DNA of 64,000 nucleotides from UBA6912 sp963792895 (GCA_963792895.1 CAWBYA010000006.1:124001-188000); one strand, 5' to 3'. Positions 1-8,534 are shown, numbered from the stretch's first letter. Translations and numbers: made by a program. The notes: generated from the letters alone by a model not told the origin.

Positions 1-21
1 GGTGAGCACACGGTTGAGCGG

Positions 22-756
22 GTGCTGCTCGGTCTCGGCCGGGCCGCAGCCTTGGTTTTGGCCTACTGGATCGCAGTGTCATCGGTTCTCTACACCGCGG
101 CGCGGGCGTCGGGGGTTCCGCGGCTCGTGCGGAGCGTCGAATGGCTTGCCCTCCCTGCCGTGCGGCGCGTGGCCGAGCGCGTCGTGGCTGTGAGCCTCAC
201 CTTCTCGACCCTCGCGATACCCGGAGTGGCGATGGCGGCGACAGCCGAACCGGCCGGCCCGGAGCCCTCCGATCCGCTCCCTGTCGTGCAGATCGATCCT
301 GCGCCCCGCTACGTCCCCGTTCCGGCAGGGGGCACGGTCACGACACAGGTCATCGTCGGTGACGACGCGGAGCCGGGGTACGTCCCCACTCCGGCCGGCT
401 CAGAGGGCGAGACGCCGGCGGCCTCGCCCCATCCCATCGTCGCCGGAGCCCTCGACCCGGGCCCAGAGCGAAACGCCGCCGATGCGATCGGCCCCGCAAT
501 CGAGGGGCCTGCAACGGTGCTCCTCGACGCTACGGCCAGGCGCACTGTCGAGCCCGGCGACCACCTGTGGGGCATTGCCGAGGATCACCTCGGGTCGGTG
601 CTCGGCCGCCCACCCTCTGAGGCCGAGCTCGCCACCTATTGGGCGCATCTCGTTGACGCCAACCGGGAGACCATTCGCTCGGGTGACCCAGACCTCATCT
701 TCCCCGGCGAGGTCGTCACCTGTCCCCCGGCAGCCGACGTGGGCGTCGGTCGCTGA
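22..756 (+). CDS. membrane-anchored LysM-like domain protein; 5' end may lie outside the window
   Basis: The 244-residue product has two hydrophobic stretches (about residues 8-27 and 53-73), a Pro-rich linker, and a C-terminal LysM-like module (about 173-233) carrying the pattern T-V-E-P-G-D-x-L-W-x-I-A followed by a long helix and a closing P-G-E-x-V. LysM modules bind peptidoglycan or chitin-like glycans, so a cell-envelope role is likely. The frame stays open to base 1, so the GTG at 22 may not be the true start. No ribosome binding site is visible in front of it. The exact function is unknown. Confidence 0.75.
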   Translation: MLLGLGRAAALVLAYWIAVSSVLYTAARASGVPRLVRSVEWLALPAVRRVAERVVAVSLTFSTLAIPGVAMAATAEPAGPEPSDPLPVVQIDPAPRYVPVPAGGTVTTQVIVGDDAEPGYVPTPAGSEGETPAASPHPIVAGALDPGPERNAADAIGPAIEGPATVLLDATARRTVEPGDHLWGIAEDHLGSVLGRPPSEAELATYWAHLVDANRETIRSGDPDLIFPGEVVTCPPAADVGVGR

Positions 757-784
757 TCTCGCCTGCACCGGTGGCGAGCATCGG

Positions 785-1624
785 TCACGGATTGAGGATC
801 GACACGCTCGCCACGACGGTCGTGGCCGCTGCGCCAACGACGAGAAGCGCCGTGCCGACGACACCAGCCCGCCGCACGAGGGGGCGGGCGAGCCATTGCG
901 AGGACCCGTTCGGCCACATGGACCGGGCGCCGATGTAGAGCGCCGCCACGACGAGCAACGGTGACGGCAGCGCCACGAACACGAGGCCGGGGTAGGCCAG
1001 CAGGCGTCGGCGTCCCGCAGCCAGCGAGACCTGGGACAGCCGGGCGGCGAGCGTCGTGAAAGTGGTTCCGGTCAGCAGCCCGGTCCCCGCTACCAGGGCG
1101 ACGGCGAGCCACGCGGGTTCGAGAACGCGGAAGTCCACATTGTCTGGTGACAGCGGATCCGTCACGCCGAAGGTGCCGAGCATCACGATGCCCAGCACGA
1201 GACCGGCCGGGCCGGCGGTTGCCGGCAGCCACCGGCGGAGAAGCACGAACACGGAGCCGGCAAACAGTCCTGCGAAGAGGCCGATGAAGATGATGAAGCC
1301 GACCGTTCCGTCGCCTGAGATCCGGCCAACCACTTCTCCTGCCTCAGTCAGCCTGCCCTGTGCGGAAGCTCCCGAGGTCGCCGCCAGGGTGCGCATCACG
1401 AGGCGGCCGGCCACACCGGCGACAAGGAGACCGGCGACGGCACCGGCGGTTGCGACCGCCGCCACGGTGCGGAGTGCGTCGAGCGCTGCGGCCTTGCGTT
1501 CGGCGGGCGCAGGTTCGTGCGCTTCGGCGAAGCTCGGCAACCGCCACCACACAACAGTGGCGATCACAGCCACGACCGTCGCCGCCAATCCAAGGCCAAC
1601 TACCACGATGTTGCCGGTTCGCAT
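785..1624 (-). CDS. multi-pass membrane protein of unknown function
   Basis: About 279 residues with five to six hydrophobic segments: an N-terminal one, a pair separated by a short Asp/Pro loop, and a C-terminal pair. No catalytic motif is recognised. I chose the ATG at 1624 over an in-frame ATG 18 bases upstream because GGAGG lies a few bases before it. It runs antiparallel to the preceding LysM-like gene and is followed on the same strand by a small-membrane-protein gene, but nothing ties them functionally. It could be a transporter-like or sensor-like integral membrane protein. Confidence 0.7.
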   Translation of the reverse strand: MRTGNIVVVGLGLAATVVAVIATVVWWRLPSFAEAHEPAPAERKAAALDALRTVAAVATAGAVAGLLVAGVAGRLVMRTLAATSGASAQGRLTEAGEVVGRISGDGTVGFIIFIGLFAGLFAGSVFVLLRRWLPATAGPAGLVLGIVMLGTFGVTDPLSPDNVDFRVLEPAWLAVALVAGTGLLTGTTFTTLAARLSQVSLAAGRRRLLAYPGLVFVALPSPLLVVAALYIGARSMWPNGSSQWLARPLVRRAGVVGTALLVVGAAATTVVASVSILNP

Positions 1625-1686
1625 CGCCCCCTCCGTTCCCATCCAACCCTACAGATGGGCGGTGCTCCGTGGGGCCTGTGCCCGTG

Positions 1687-2226
1687 TCAGTCGAGCGCCG
1701 TCACGGTCCACAGTTGCCAGCGGGCTACGGCAGGGACCCAGCGCAGCTCGATGCGCCACCGGAACGAAGACTCGGGCTGACCCGGACGGGAGAGGGTGAT
1801 GCCGGCCACCACCTCAGCTACGTCGCCATCCGTGGTGGCCCCGCCGTACTCGACGATGTTGAAGACGTAGGGCGGCGGGCCGGCCGGGTCTGCGGCAATC
1901 GCGGGTGCTTCTGTCTCCAACTGTGCTCGCTGCGGCCCGGTCGCTGCGAAGAACGGCTCGATGGCTGTCAGGTCTCCCGACGCGGCGAACTCACCCCAGG
2001 CCGCAAGGGCGTCGTCCAGGTCGGAGAGCACGGCTTCTGGGCGAGGCGTTGCCGCGGTCCGGCCCTCGACGGCCGAAGCCACCGCCGCTGCAGCCTCGGA
2101 GCCCGGGTCGGCATCGTCGGCGGTGGACCGCAAGGACACCATGACAACGCCGACGGCGAGGACCACCATCACCGTGAGGGCGACCATCACCCGCCAGGGC
2201 CGTCCGGCAGCATCGACCGACGTCAT
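1687..2226 (-). CDS. small membrane-anchored extracytoplasmic protein
   Basis: A 179-residue protein with one N-terminal hydrophobic segment (about residues 12-32) followed by an Ala/Asp-rich linker and a compact C-terminal domain with alternating strands and Trp residues near the end, resembling an NTF2-like or DUF4878-type fold. The topology predicts a membrane anchor with the domain outside the cytoplasm. GAGGAG directly abuts the ATG, an unusually short spacing, so a downstream start cannot be excluded. No specific function is recognised. Confidence 0.7.
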   Translation of the reverse strand: MTSVDAAGRPWRVMVALTVMVVLAVGVVMVSLRSTADDADPGSEAAAAVASAVEGRTAATPRPEAVLSDLDDALAAWGEFAASGDLTAIEPFFAATGPQRAQLETEAPAIAADPAGPPPYVFNIVEYGGATTDGDVAEVVAGITLSRPGQPESSFRWRIELRWVPAVARWQLWTVTALD

Positions 2227-2265
2227 CTCCTCAGCGTATCTGAACCGACCGGCGAGCCGAGCAGT

Positions 2266-2478
2266 TCAACGTGGCTCGCGACGGCTCTTCTCACCGAGGT
2301 CGCGCACGCTGCGAGACAGTTTGCGCCATCGCTTCTTGGCCTCTTCGAGCCTCCGCTCGAGACGCCGGATCTCGGTGGCGTCGCCGTCGAGTTGAGCCGC
2401 TTCCAGCTCGGCAAGCGCCTCCTCGTAGGCTTCGTGGGCGGCGGTTTCCTCGGCCTTGGGTTCCCAGTCGCTCTCCAT
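2266..2478 (-). CDS. small charged coiled-coil protein
   Basis: A 70-residue, highly charged sequence rich in Glu, Arg, Lys and Ala with heptad-like spacing over most of its length, consistent with a single long helix or coiled coil. There is no membrane segment or metal motif. It lies 39 bases downstream of the gap after the preceding minus-strand gene and 102 bases from the divergent M15 peptidase gene. No strong ribosome binding site is visible. It is a plausible small gene rather than a firm one. Confidence 0.5.
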   Translation of the reverse strand: MESDWEPKAEETAAHEAYEEALAELEAAQLDGDATEIRRLERRLEEAKKRWRKLSRSVRDLGEKSRREPR

Positions 2479-2580
2479 CGCGCGCAGGCTACGGGTGTCG
2501 GATGCAGTCTGCGAGCATTATCTCGATCGGCAGCGCGACGAGCGGGGAACTCGGAAGGGGCATCGACGACTCCAATAGCC

Positions 2581-3462
2581 ATGCACCGCTCCGCACTCGT
2601 CGGCACCGCCGTCGTCGTCACCCTTCTCGCGGGTGCGTGCGGCACCAGTGGCGCAGCGCCCGCAACCATCGCTGCACCTCAGGCGACTACCACCGTCACT
2701 GCTCCAACGACGACGGCGGTGCCCCCGACGACCACGATGACCGAGCCTCCACCAGAGCCGGGCCTCGTCCGGCCCGACTGGCTCGGCACCCGCCCACTTC
2801 CCATCGCTGCGGACGGGTTCGGCGAAGTGCTACCGACCCCGCCGGAGCTGACGAATCGCCGCTTCCCGACCGTCGACCTGCTGCCACCGCCGTTGGACGG
2901 GTTCGTCGCCACGATCGTCTCCGTGCCGCCGGATGTCGCCGCACGCTCCACCTGGGACGAGTCGTGCCCGGTGACGCTCGACGAGCTCAGCTACGTCACC
3001 GTCTCGTTCTGGGGCTTCGACGGGTTGGCCCACACCGGCGAGCTGATCGTCAACGCTGCCGTAGCCGAAGACGTCACACAGGTGTTCGCCTCGCTGTTCG
3101 ACGCTCGTTTCCCGATCGAAGAGATGCGGATCGTGCGCAACGACGAACTCGACCTGCCGCCCACCGGCGACGGCAACAACACGTCGGCCTTCGTGTGCCG
3201 GCCCGTGGTGGGCGCCACGGCGTGGTCCCAGCACGCCTTCGGGCTGGCCATCGACGTCGACCCGTTCCAGAACCCCTACGTCAAGGGACACCGGGTGCTT
3301 CCAGAGCTCGCCTCCGCCTACCTCGACCGCACCAACGTCCGCCCCGGCATGATCGAGCCGGGCGACGCCGTCACTGCGTCGTTTGCGAGCATCGGTTGGG
3401 CATGGGGCGGCAACTTCCAGACCTTGACAGACACCATGCACTTCTCCGCCAACGGGCGGTGA
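2581..3462 (+). CDS. lipoprotein M15-family D-alanyl-D-alanine carboxypeptidase-like peptidase
   Basis: The 293-residue product begins with a signal sequence ending at a lipobox-like A-G-A-C (Cys about 20), then a Thr/Pro-rich linker, then a VanY/M15-type domain. The zinc-site signature is visible: S-Q-H-x-F-G-x-A-I-D-V-D near residue 220 and a closing M-H-F near the C-terminus, with W-G-G-N before it. Family members trim peptidoglycan stem peptides. I chose the ATG at 2581 because the signal peptide starts there; the frame is open far upstream but without coding character. Confidence 0.85.
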   Translation: MHRSALVGTAVVVTLLAGACGTSGAAPATIAAPQATTTVTAPTTTAVPPTTTMTEPPPEPGLVRPDWLGTRPLPIAADGFGEVLPTPPELTNRRFPTVDLLPPPLDGFVATIVSVPPDVAARSTWDESCPVTLDELSYVTVSFWGFDGLAHTGELIVNAAVAEDVTQVFASLFDARFPIEEMRIVRNDELDLPPTGDGNNTSAFVCRPVVGATAWSQHAFGLAIDVDPFQNPYVKGHRVLPELASAYLDRTNVRPGMIEPGDAVTASFASIGWAWGGNFQTLTDTMHFSANGR

Positions 3463-3478
3463 GTGAACCGCCTGCGCC

Positions 3479-3931
3479 TCAGAGGGTGCGAGTCTTGATG
3501 GCGATGCCGCCGCCGCGGGCACTGGCGTGCACCGTCAGATGCGGGGCGCCTGCGGGCAGCGATCCCGGCGGGGTCACGTCGGTCTCGACGCCACCCATGG
3601 ACGACTCTTCCTCCACCGTGACGATCCAGTTCTCGGGCACGAGCACGAGGGCCCCACCGCCGCGCACGTCGAGGTCGAGCGCGGCGCCGTCTGGATCGAG
3701 GCCGGCGTCTCGCAGGTCGAGAGAGATGCCGCCACCGCGCACGGTGACGGCCCCGGAGCGCAGCGCAATGGCCTTGCTCTTGAATTCCTCCCCGCCGAAC
3801 ATCACCATGCGGCGGAAGTCCGCCGAGTCTTCGTCGCCCGCCGAGTTCTGTTTCGAGATCAGGCGGCCGATTGTGGTTGCAGCCGCATTGACGAGCGCTA
3901 CCACAACCAGGGCCTTGATGACCTTGCGCAT
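3479..3931 (-). CDS. LiaF/DUF2154-like cell-wall-stress domain protein
   Basis: About 150 residues: a short N-terminal hydrophobic segment (residues 3-18) followed by a beta-rich domain with repeated gly-gly turns, containing M-F-G-G and the alternating V-R-G-G-G / D-V-R-G-G-G pattern typical of the membrane-associated beta-helix found in LiaF-like and DUF1707-linked proteins. These families relate to membrane or cell-wall stress sensing. The ATG at 3931 is preceded by an excellent GGAGGAAGGAG site, which excludes an upstream ATG at 3958. Assignment to the family is by pattern only. Confidence 0.65.
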   Translation of the reverse strand: MRKVIKALVVVALVNAAATTIGRLISKQNSAGDEDSADFRRMVMFGGEEFKSKAIALRSGAVTVRGGGISLDLRDAGLDPDGAALDLDVRGGGALVLVPENWIVTVEEESSMGGVETDVTPPGSLPAGAPHLTVHASARGGGIAIKTRTL

Positions 3932-4046
3932 CCGGACTCCTTCCTCCCCCGTCTCCATCCTGCCACCTCACGCGGGTTCTGTGGGCGGAAGAGGCCTCTG
4001 CGGCGGCGCGACACCCACCCATCGCCGCAAGCCGCTCCCGCGAACG

Positions 4047-4454
4047 TCAGCGCGCTGCTTCGGCGAGTTGAAGCGGCAGGACCGTGGCAATGTCGAAGAA
4101 GTCTCGGTCGACGGCGAGCAGCAGCGACCCCGTGCGGATGGCGATGGCGGCGATCATGCAATCGATCATGCCTCGTGGTGTCACACCTGCCGTGCGGCAG
4201 CTGCGGTAGACCTTGGCGGCGCCCTCGAAGTCGGCCACCGGGTCGGCGGGGAGCCATACGAACGAGGTCAGCAACCGACGGAGATCGTTGTGCCTCCGGT
4301 CGTCGGCCGCCCCGGCGAGCACTTCCATGAGGATCGGTTCGCTGACTGCGAGATTCGTTCCGCCGCCTTCTATGAGGTGCGTGAGCGCAGCATCTGTGGG
4401 CGAGCCTGTCGCCCTGTCGAACTCCACCCAGGCGGAGGTATCGACGAGGATCAC
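4047..4454 (-). CDS. vapC: PIN-domain ribonuclease toxin
   Basis: The 135-residue protein carries the acidic PIN catalytic set: D5 in V-D-T-S-A-W, E44 in I-L-M-E-V, D98 in M-I-D-C-M and D116 in A-V-D-R-D. Length and motif spacing match VapC toxins, which cleave specific RNAs. Its ATG overlaps the stop of the upstream antitoxin by 4 bases (ATGA), the usual translational coupling in vapBC operons, in which the antitoxin commonly represses the promoter. All acidic residues are present, so it should be active. Confidence 0.92.
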   Translation of the reverse strand: MILVDTSAWVEFDRATGSPTDAALTHLIEGGGTNLAVSEPILMEVLAGAADDRRHNDLRRLLTSFVWLPADPVADFEGAAKVYRSCRTAGVTPRGMIDCMIAAIAIRTGSLLLAVDRDFFDIATVLPLQLAEAAR

Positions 4455-4645
4455 GGACCTGTGTCCGTCGGCACCTCACGAATCGCCCCGACGCCGCGCA
4501 TCGCGAGGGCCTCGCCGATCGTCATCGGCTCGCCTACAAGCCGACGCAGGGCGAGGTCGACCGCCTCGGTCTTCGTGTGTACCCCGTAGCGCCGCATGAT
4601 GAGCGCCAGCAGCTCATCGTCGAGATCGATGTTGGTTCGCGCCAT
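4451..4645 (-). CDS. vapB: VapB-type antitoxin
   Basis: A 64-residue protein beginning M-A-R-T-N-I-D-L-D-D and continuing with a helix of the type R-Y-G-V-H-T-K-T-E-A-V-D-L-A-L-R-R-L, the ribbon-helix-helix hallmark of the DUF2191/VapB antitoxin family. The N-terminal half should bind the operon promoter and the C-terminal tail should wrap the VapC partner encoded immediately downstream with a 4-base overlap. The ATG at 4645 fits the conserved family N-terminus; the longer upstream reading frame does not. Confidence 0.9.
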   Translation of the reverse strand: MARTNIDLDDELLALIMRRYGVHTKTEAVDLALRRLVGEPMTIGEALAMRGVGAIREVPTDTGP

Positions 4646-4879
4646 ACGGGGAGCGTACACCATCTTTACACCTCTTACACGTGAATAGTGTTGAACCATC
4701 ATCGTGCCGGTCGCGTGAGACAGATTCCGGCTCCCCATCGCGGCAAGGTTCGTCGTGATCACGCGGCAGCGAGTACGCGGTGGATTGGACTCGACAGGAT
4801 CGGTGTGAAGATGTCAACCGGCAGCAGCTATCGACCAACGGTTCTCACGCGGAGCGAGGAGCAGGTTGCGGCGCAACTG

Positions 4880-5081
4880 GCAGACCGGATCGAGCGCGGG
4901 CCCAGCTCGGTTGGTTCATTGGCAAGCTGGGTCGCAACAAGGTCGCCGTGCTGGTCGGCCCGGATGTCGAACGACCAAGCGACCTCTCGGGCATGATGGT
5001 GATCCCCTTCGGCGCGGCCACGCAGTGAAGAGCCGACTCGTCGAAGAGCTCGAGGCCGGCCGCTTCGACGTCCAATGGTGA
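4880..5081 (+). pseudogene. frameshifted C-terminal remnant of a TIR-like (CAP12/Pycsar-effector-type) nucleotide-binding domain
   Basis: In one frame (about 4897-5025) the translation reads R-A-Q-L-G-W-F-I-G-K-L-G-R-N-K-V, then a stretch with P-S-D-L-S-G and V-I-P-F. It breaks at a stop at 5026-5028, and the next frame continues with K-S-R-L-V-E-E-L-E-A-G-R-F-D-V-Q-W before a stop at 5079-5081. Together they match the end of the TIR-like domain family found in CBASS/Pycsar effectors (E-L-G-x-F-I-G-K-L-G-R ... P-S-D-x-S-G ... L-x-x-E-L-x-x-A-G). The N-terminal half, including the NAD-cleaving site, is absent. About 4646-4880 holds nothing else convincing. Confidence 0.6.
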
Positions 5082-5168
5082 GGCCACATCGATCGGTGAG
5101 GTCTCGCCCGTAGTGAACCCGGTCCGACGAACGCTGCAGCCGGGTCAGTCATCCGCCGCAGCCCCTCC

Positions 5169-5594
5169 CTACGGCCCGAATCGTTCGCCGGGTATCGAAT
5201 ACGCGGTGACCTGCATGTGGATGGGGTCGTTGCCGAGGAAGACCCGGATCAGGGTTGGCTCGACATCGCGGTCGAGGGTGACCTCGATACCACCGGCGGG
5301 GAACCCGACGGCGGCGGTGATGTCGTCGTCGAGCGCGGGCGCGTATGCCGCCAAGTAGTCGAGAGCGCGCTGCTCGGCCGCCGCCTCGTCGAGCTGCACG
5401 ACGCCGGTGCTGCGAAACGTCGCAACGTCGATCGCCGTCGCCCCGGCAATCGACGCCGAGTCGGCGAGGCCGGCGAGGGCTTGGCGTTCGGCGAACACCC
5501 GCCACGTGTCGATCGCCAGCCCGGCAAAGCCAAACAGCACGAGGACGAGGCCGAGGCCCCATATCGTCACTGCACCACGTTCGTCACGCCACAT
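5169..5594 (-). CDS. TadG-like pilus assembly protein
   Basis: A 141-residue protein starting M-W-R-D-E-R-G-A followed at once by a hydrophobic helix (about residues 8-28), the layout of the TadE/TadG-like Flp pilus proteins. The rest is a small extracytoplasmic domain. It is last in the Tad operon and its ATG overlaps the stop of the preceding TadE-like gene by one base. The D-E-R-G motif just before the membrane segment is shared with the three preceding small proteins and probably marks prepilin-type processing. Confidence 0.85.
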   Translation of the reverse strand: MWRDERGAVTIWGLGLVLVLFGFAGLAIDTWRVFAERQALAGLADSASIAGATAIDVATFRSTGVVQLDEAAAEQRALDYLAAYAPALDDDITAAVGFPAGGIEVTLDRDVEPTLIRVFLGNDPIHMQVTAYSIPGERFGP

Positions 5595-6028
5595 CAGAAC
5601 TCACGGAAGTCCTCGACTCGCTCCGTGTGCGTCCAGGTGCGCGCCATGCCACCGCCGACATCACCGATCGGCGGGACCACGATCGCAGGGAACTCCACGG
5701 TGACGCTGGCCGTGACTTCCCCGCCGCGGACGAGTGCTCCACTGAACTCGACGGCGAGCAAGGCCGATTCCGGCCAGCCGTGGTTGATCACGATCTGGCG
5801 GGCGATCGCCTCGCCGGCAGCGCGACCTGACACCTCATCCGGGGCCAGCACCATCTGCCGGGCCGCCTCCTGAGCCGCAAGCTCCGCCGTGGAGCGGGCG
5901 TCGACCCACCGCGGTATCTGCGCAAGGCCGATGACCGTAGGGAGCAAGAGCACGCCGATGACGAACATCATCTCGAGCACGGCGGCCTCGCCCCGCTCGT
6001 CACGCCGCAGCAGCAGTCTCCATTTCAC
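5594..6028 (-). CDS. TadE-like pseudopilin (second copy)
   Basis: About 144 residues: a short basic N-terminus, the motif R-R-D-E-R-G-E-A-A-V-L-E, a hydrophobic helix, and a small Ala-rich extracytoplasmic domain. The Glu five residues after the processing-type glycine resembles the E5 of type IV pilins. I chose the GTG at 6028 because it overlaps the preceding stop (GTGA); a longer frame upstream overlaps the previous gene. Role: minor pseudopilin or envelope component of the Tad pilus. Confidence 0.83.
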   Translation of the reverse strand: MKWRLLLRRDERGEAAVLEMMFVIGVLLLPTVIGLAQIPRWVDARSTAELAAQEAARQMVLAPDEVSGRAAGEAIARQIVINHGWPESALLAVEFSGALVRGGEVTASVTVEFPAIVVPPIGDVGGGMARTWTHTERVEDFREF

Positions 6029-6432
6029 GGGTTGGCCGCCAACTCTTGGGTCGCCCGGGCTTCGAGGCGGAACGTCCACGAGGGCACGCCGGGCATGGGA
6101 CTGTCGAACGTCGCATCGCCGGTGGCCACCAGCTCGCCCGGAGTTCCCCCAGGGGCGCACGCCACCGCGACATCGTCACCGAGCTCCCCTGCCAGGAGGT
6201 CGTCCAGCACCTGCTGTGCCCGATCGAGGCACACCGCCACTCCTGCATCGACCCGCGAGCCCGCCCGCACGCCCTCATCGAGCGCGGCACGGACCACCGA
6301 CTGGCCGTAGAGGAACATGAAGATGTTGACGATGCCGACGGCGACCACGAGCGTGAGCGTGACGGCCAGGAGAATGCCGACGCCGATCTCACCGCGCTCA
6401 TCCCCGCCGGCTAGGAGCGGGATGCGGCTCAT
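6025..6432 (-). CDS. TadE-like pseudopilin (first copy)
   Basis: A 135-residue protein with A-G-G-D-E-R-G-E-I immediately before a membrane helix (about residues 17-42) and a small Ala/Asp-rich extracytoplasmic domain containing two cysteines (in A-V-C-L and V-A-C-A) that could form a disulphide. It sits between the pilin-like gene and the second TadE-like gene, overlapping one by a single base and the other by four. The family supplies minor pseudopilins for Tad pili. Confidence 0.85.
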   Translation of the reverse strand: MSRIPLLAGGDERGEIGVGILLAVTLTLVVAVGIVNIFMFLYGQSVVRAALDEGVRAGSRVDAGVAVCLDRAQQVLDDLLAGELGDDVAVACAPGGTPGELVATGDATFDSPMPGVPSWTFRLEARATQELAANP

Positions 6433-6623
6433 CAGCCCCCGATACCGAGGATCCGCTCCTTCACGTCGTTGAACACGGTGGTGACGAGGTCATCGAACAG
6501 GATGTTGATGCCTGCGATCGCAACCACGGCGAGCACGGTCCACGCCAGAATCGCCGCTGTGTTCACCTCGCCGCGCTCGTCACCGGCGAGCTGCACCGTC
6601 AGCCAGAGTCTCGTGATGTACAT
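6432..6623 (-). CDS. small Flp pilin-like protein
   Basis: A 63-residue protein with L-A-G-D-E-R-G-E-V-N-T-A followed by a long hydrophobic helix and a short charged tail, the size and layout of a Flp-type pilin precursor. The likely start is the ATG at 6623, which has AGGAGAAGG directly upstream. It is the first small-protein gene after tadC. A candidate major subunit by position and size, but it lacks the classic Flp sequence and could be another pseudopilin. Confidence 0.75.
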   Translation of the reverse strand: MYITRLWLTVQLAGDERGEVNTAAILAWTVLAVVAIAGINILFDDLVTTVFNDVKERILGIGG

Positions 6624-6681
6624 CCTTCTCCTCCCCTTTTCGCCTGCGGCGGAGACCACAGGCGTCGTCTCGTCCTCTCTC

Positions 6682-7632
6682 TCACGACCCGAAGATCAGC
6701 GACGGCACCGGCGCACCTATGAACAAGAGCAGCACCGGAGCGAGGATGATCACGATTGGGATGATCAGCCACAACCGGCGCTGTGCCGCTTGCCGCTGGA
6801 GGTCGTCCCGCCGTTGGGCCCGCAAGTCTTTGGACAGGTCGAGCAGGGCGTCGCCGAGGTCGGCGCCCCGATCCTGAGCAGTGGCCAGCACGTTGTAGGT
6901 GCGCTGCGCCTCCGGCTCGGCCGTGAACGCAGCTGCTCGTCGCAACGCCTCGGTCATCGTCACCCCGGACGCCTGGAGGCGAAGGACCTCGGCCAGCTCG
7001 TCGACGAACACGCCGTTGCCGCGGTCGACGGCGTGGCGGAGGGCGTCTACGACTCCGCCACCGACGCGAGTACGCATGGCGATGAGCTGATTGAAGGTGT
7101 AGAGCTCGCCGCGCAACCTCTCCCGGCGCGTCTTGATGGCGGAGTCCACCCTGCTGCGGGCCAGGGCGACGCCGAGCACGAAGCCGAGCGTTCCCATGAA
7201 CACCATCGCCCGGGGACCGCCGAACAGCACACCGAAGCCGCCGAGCGCAGCGGTGAAGAGCAGGGAGCGCCCAAGCGAGCGCACCCGGTACTCGCGCACT
7301 CGCTCGTCGAGCGTGATCCCGGGATACAGCCCGGCATGCCTGAGGCGTAGCGCGAGCTGCTCGTCGTTGCCGGCGCCGATCAGCTGGGAGAACCACCCAA
7401 CGACACCATCGAGAATCGGGCCGAACAGTCGCTGCATTGTCGACTCGCCGGACCACGCAACGGCAAGGGCCTGGCCTCCGACATCGTACGATCGGGCCAG
7501 CCGGCTGCGGGAGACGGCCGCGTACGGCCGCAGGCGGGGCGCCAACCGCCGGTAGGGGTCGAGCACCACCCACATCGCCGCCCCGACGGCGATCCCTCCG
7601 AGCAACGCGCCGAGAACTTGGACCTGGCTCAT
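6682..7632 (-). CDS. tadC: Tad pilus membrane platform protein TadC
   Basis: A 316-residue type II secretion F-domain protein with an N-terminal membrane segment, a cytoplasmic helical region, a central membrane pair and a C-terminal membrane segment (W-L-I-I-P-I-V-I-I-L-A). TadB and TadC form the inner-membrane platform that works with the TadA ATPase. The ATG at 7632 overlaps the stop of tadB (ATGA); upstream in-frame codons are inside tadB and unlikely to be used. Followed after about 58 bases by the pilin-like gene. Confidence 0.9.
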   Translation of the reverse strand: MSQVQVLGALLGGIAVGAAMWVVLDPYRRLAPRLRPYAAVSRSRLARSYDVGGQALAVAWSGESTMQRLFGPILDGVVGWFSQLIGAGNDEQLALRLRHAGLYPGITLDERVREYRVRSLGRSLLFTAALGGFGVLFGGPRAMVFMGTLGFVLGVALARSRVDSAIKTRRERLRGELYTFNQLIAMRTRVGGGVVDALRHAVDRGNGVFVDELAEVLRLQASGVTMTEALRRAAAFTAEPEAQRTYNVLATAQDRGADLGDALLDLSKDLRAQRRDDLQRQAAQRRLWLIIPIVIILAPVLLLFIGAPVPSLIFGS

Positions 7633-8534
7633 CGGACGCCACCCGCGGTGTGCCGGGCAGCCACGGCGCCGCCCCCGAGCACCCGGTCCTCGCCGCGATC
7701 GCGTGCGATGAGACGCATGACGAGGAGACCGACGAACGACCACACGGCGCCGATCACCACGACCACCTGGCCGGTGCTCGTTCGGTAGAAGTCGCGATAG
7801 TCGGCGGGCACGGTGGCCAGAAAGACGAGCACCGCCCAGGGCACCACCACCACGAGGAAGCCCTCGATGCGCTGCTCCAGCCCGGCAGTGCGGATCTCCT
7901 CGAGCACCCGCAGGTCATCGGTGATCGCATCGATGAGGTCGCGCAGCACCTCTTGCACGAGGTCCCCCCCGTACTCGTGGGCGAGGATGAGCACTTCGAT
8001 GACCTTGTCCGAGGTGGGATCAGCCAGTTCCTCCTTGACGATCTCGAGGGCGGGCACGACGCCGAACATGCGCGCCTGGAGCGGAAACCGGGCGAAGGCG
8101 AGGCGCAACGACCCAGGCCCGTCCGCGGCCAACGACTCGAGCGCTCGCGCCAGCGTTGCCCCAGACGACACGTGGGCGAGGATGTCACGGATCCCGTCCG
8201 GCCACGCTTGCTGGATCTCCACGATCCGCTTCTGGCGTTCTCTGGCGTAGGAGGCGCGTGGCAGGAGCCCGACTGCGATGGCAGGGATCAGGGCGATGAG
8301 CACGCTCTGGGTCACGAGGGCAAGGAGGAGGAACGCCCCGATGCCGGCCGCAAAGGAGCCGAGGACGAACTGCCGTGGCGTCAGCTCGGAGCCGGCCTGA
8401 ATGAGCCAGAGCTGACGTCTGGAGATCTGCGGCTTGGTGCGGGAGGAGAGCTCGAGGTTCGGTGCAACGCCGAGAAAGGCGGCAATGACGAGATAGACGG
8501 CACCCCCTCCGAGCAGCGCAGCGAACAGCCTCAC
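7629..8534 (-). CDS. tadB: Tad pilus membrane platform protein TadB
   Basis: About 301 residues with the type II secretion F fold: N-terminal membrane helices, a cytoplasmic segment with W-P-D-G-I-R-D-I-L-A-H-V-S-S-G-A-T-L and two C-terminal membrane helices. The partner platform gene tadC follows with a 4-base overlap. Two GTG starts are possible, 8549 and 8534; I prefer 8534 because it overlaps the tadA stop as GTGA and has GGAGG eight bases upstream within the end of tadA. Confidence 0.9.
   Translation of the reverse strand: MRLFAALLGGGAVYLVIAAFLGVAPNLELSSRTKPQISRRQLWLIQAGSELTPRQFVLGSFAAGIGAFLLLALVTQSVLIALIPAIAVGLLPRASYARERQKRIVEIQQAWPDGIRDILAHVSSGATLARALESLAADGPGSLRLAFARFPLQARMFGVVPALEIVKEELADPTSDKVIEVLILAHEYGGDLVQEVLRDLIDAITDDLRVLEEIRTAGLEQRIEGFLVVVVPWAVLVFLATVPADYRDFYRTSTGQVVVVIGAVWSFVGLLVMRLIARDRGEDRVLGGGAVAARHTAGGVR

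Noticed and set aside
636..1232. An extra minus-strand reading frame overlapping the membrane protein gene
   Set aside because: Arg-rich composition without hydrophobic structure; the 785-1624 frame with a GGAGG site is clearly the real gene.
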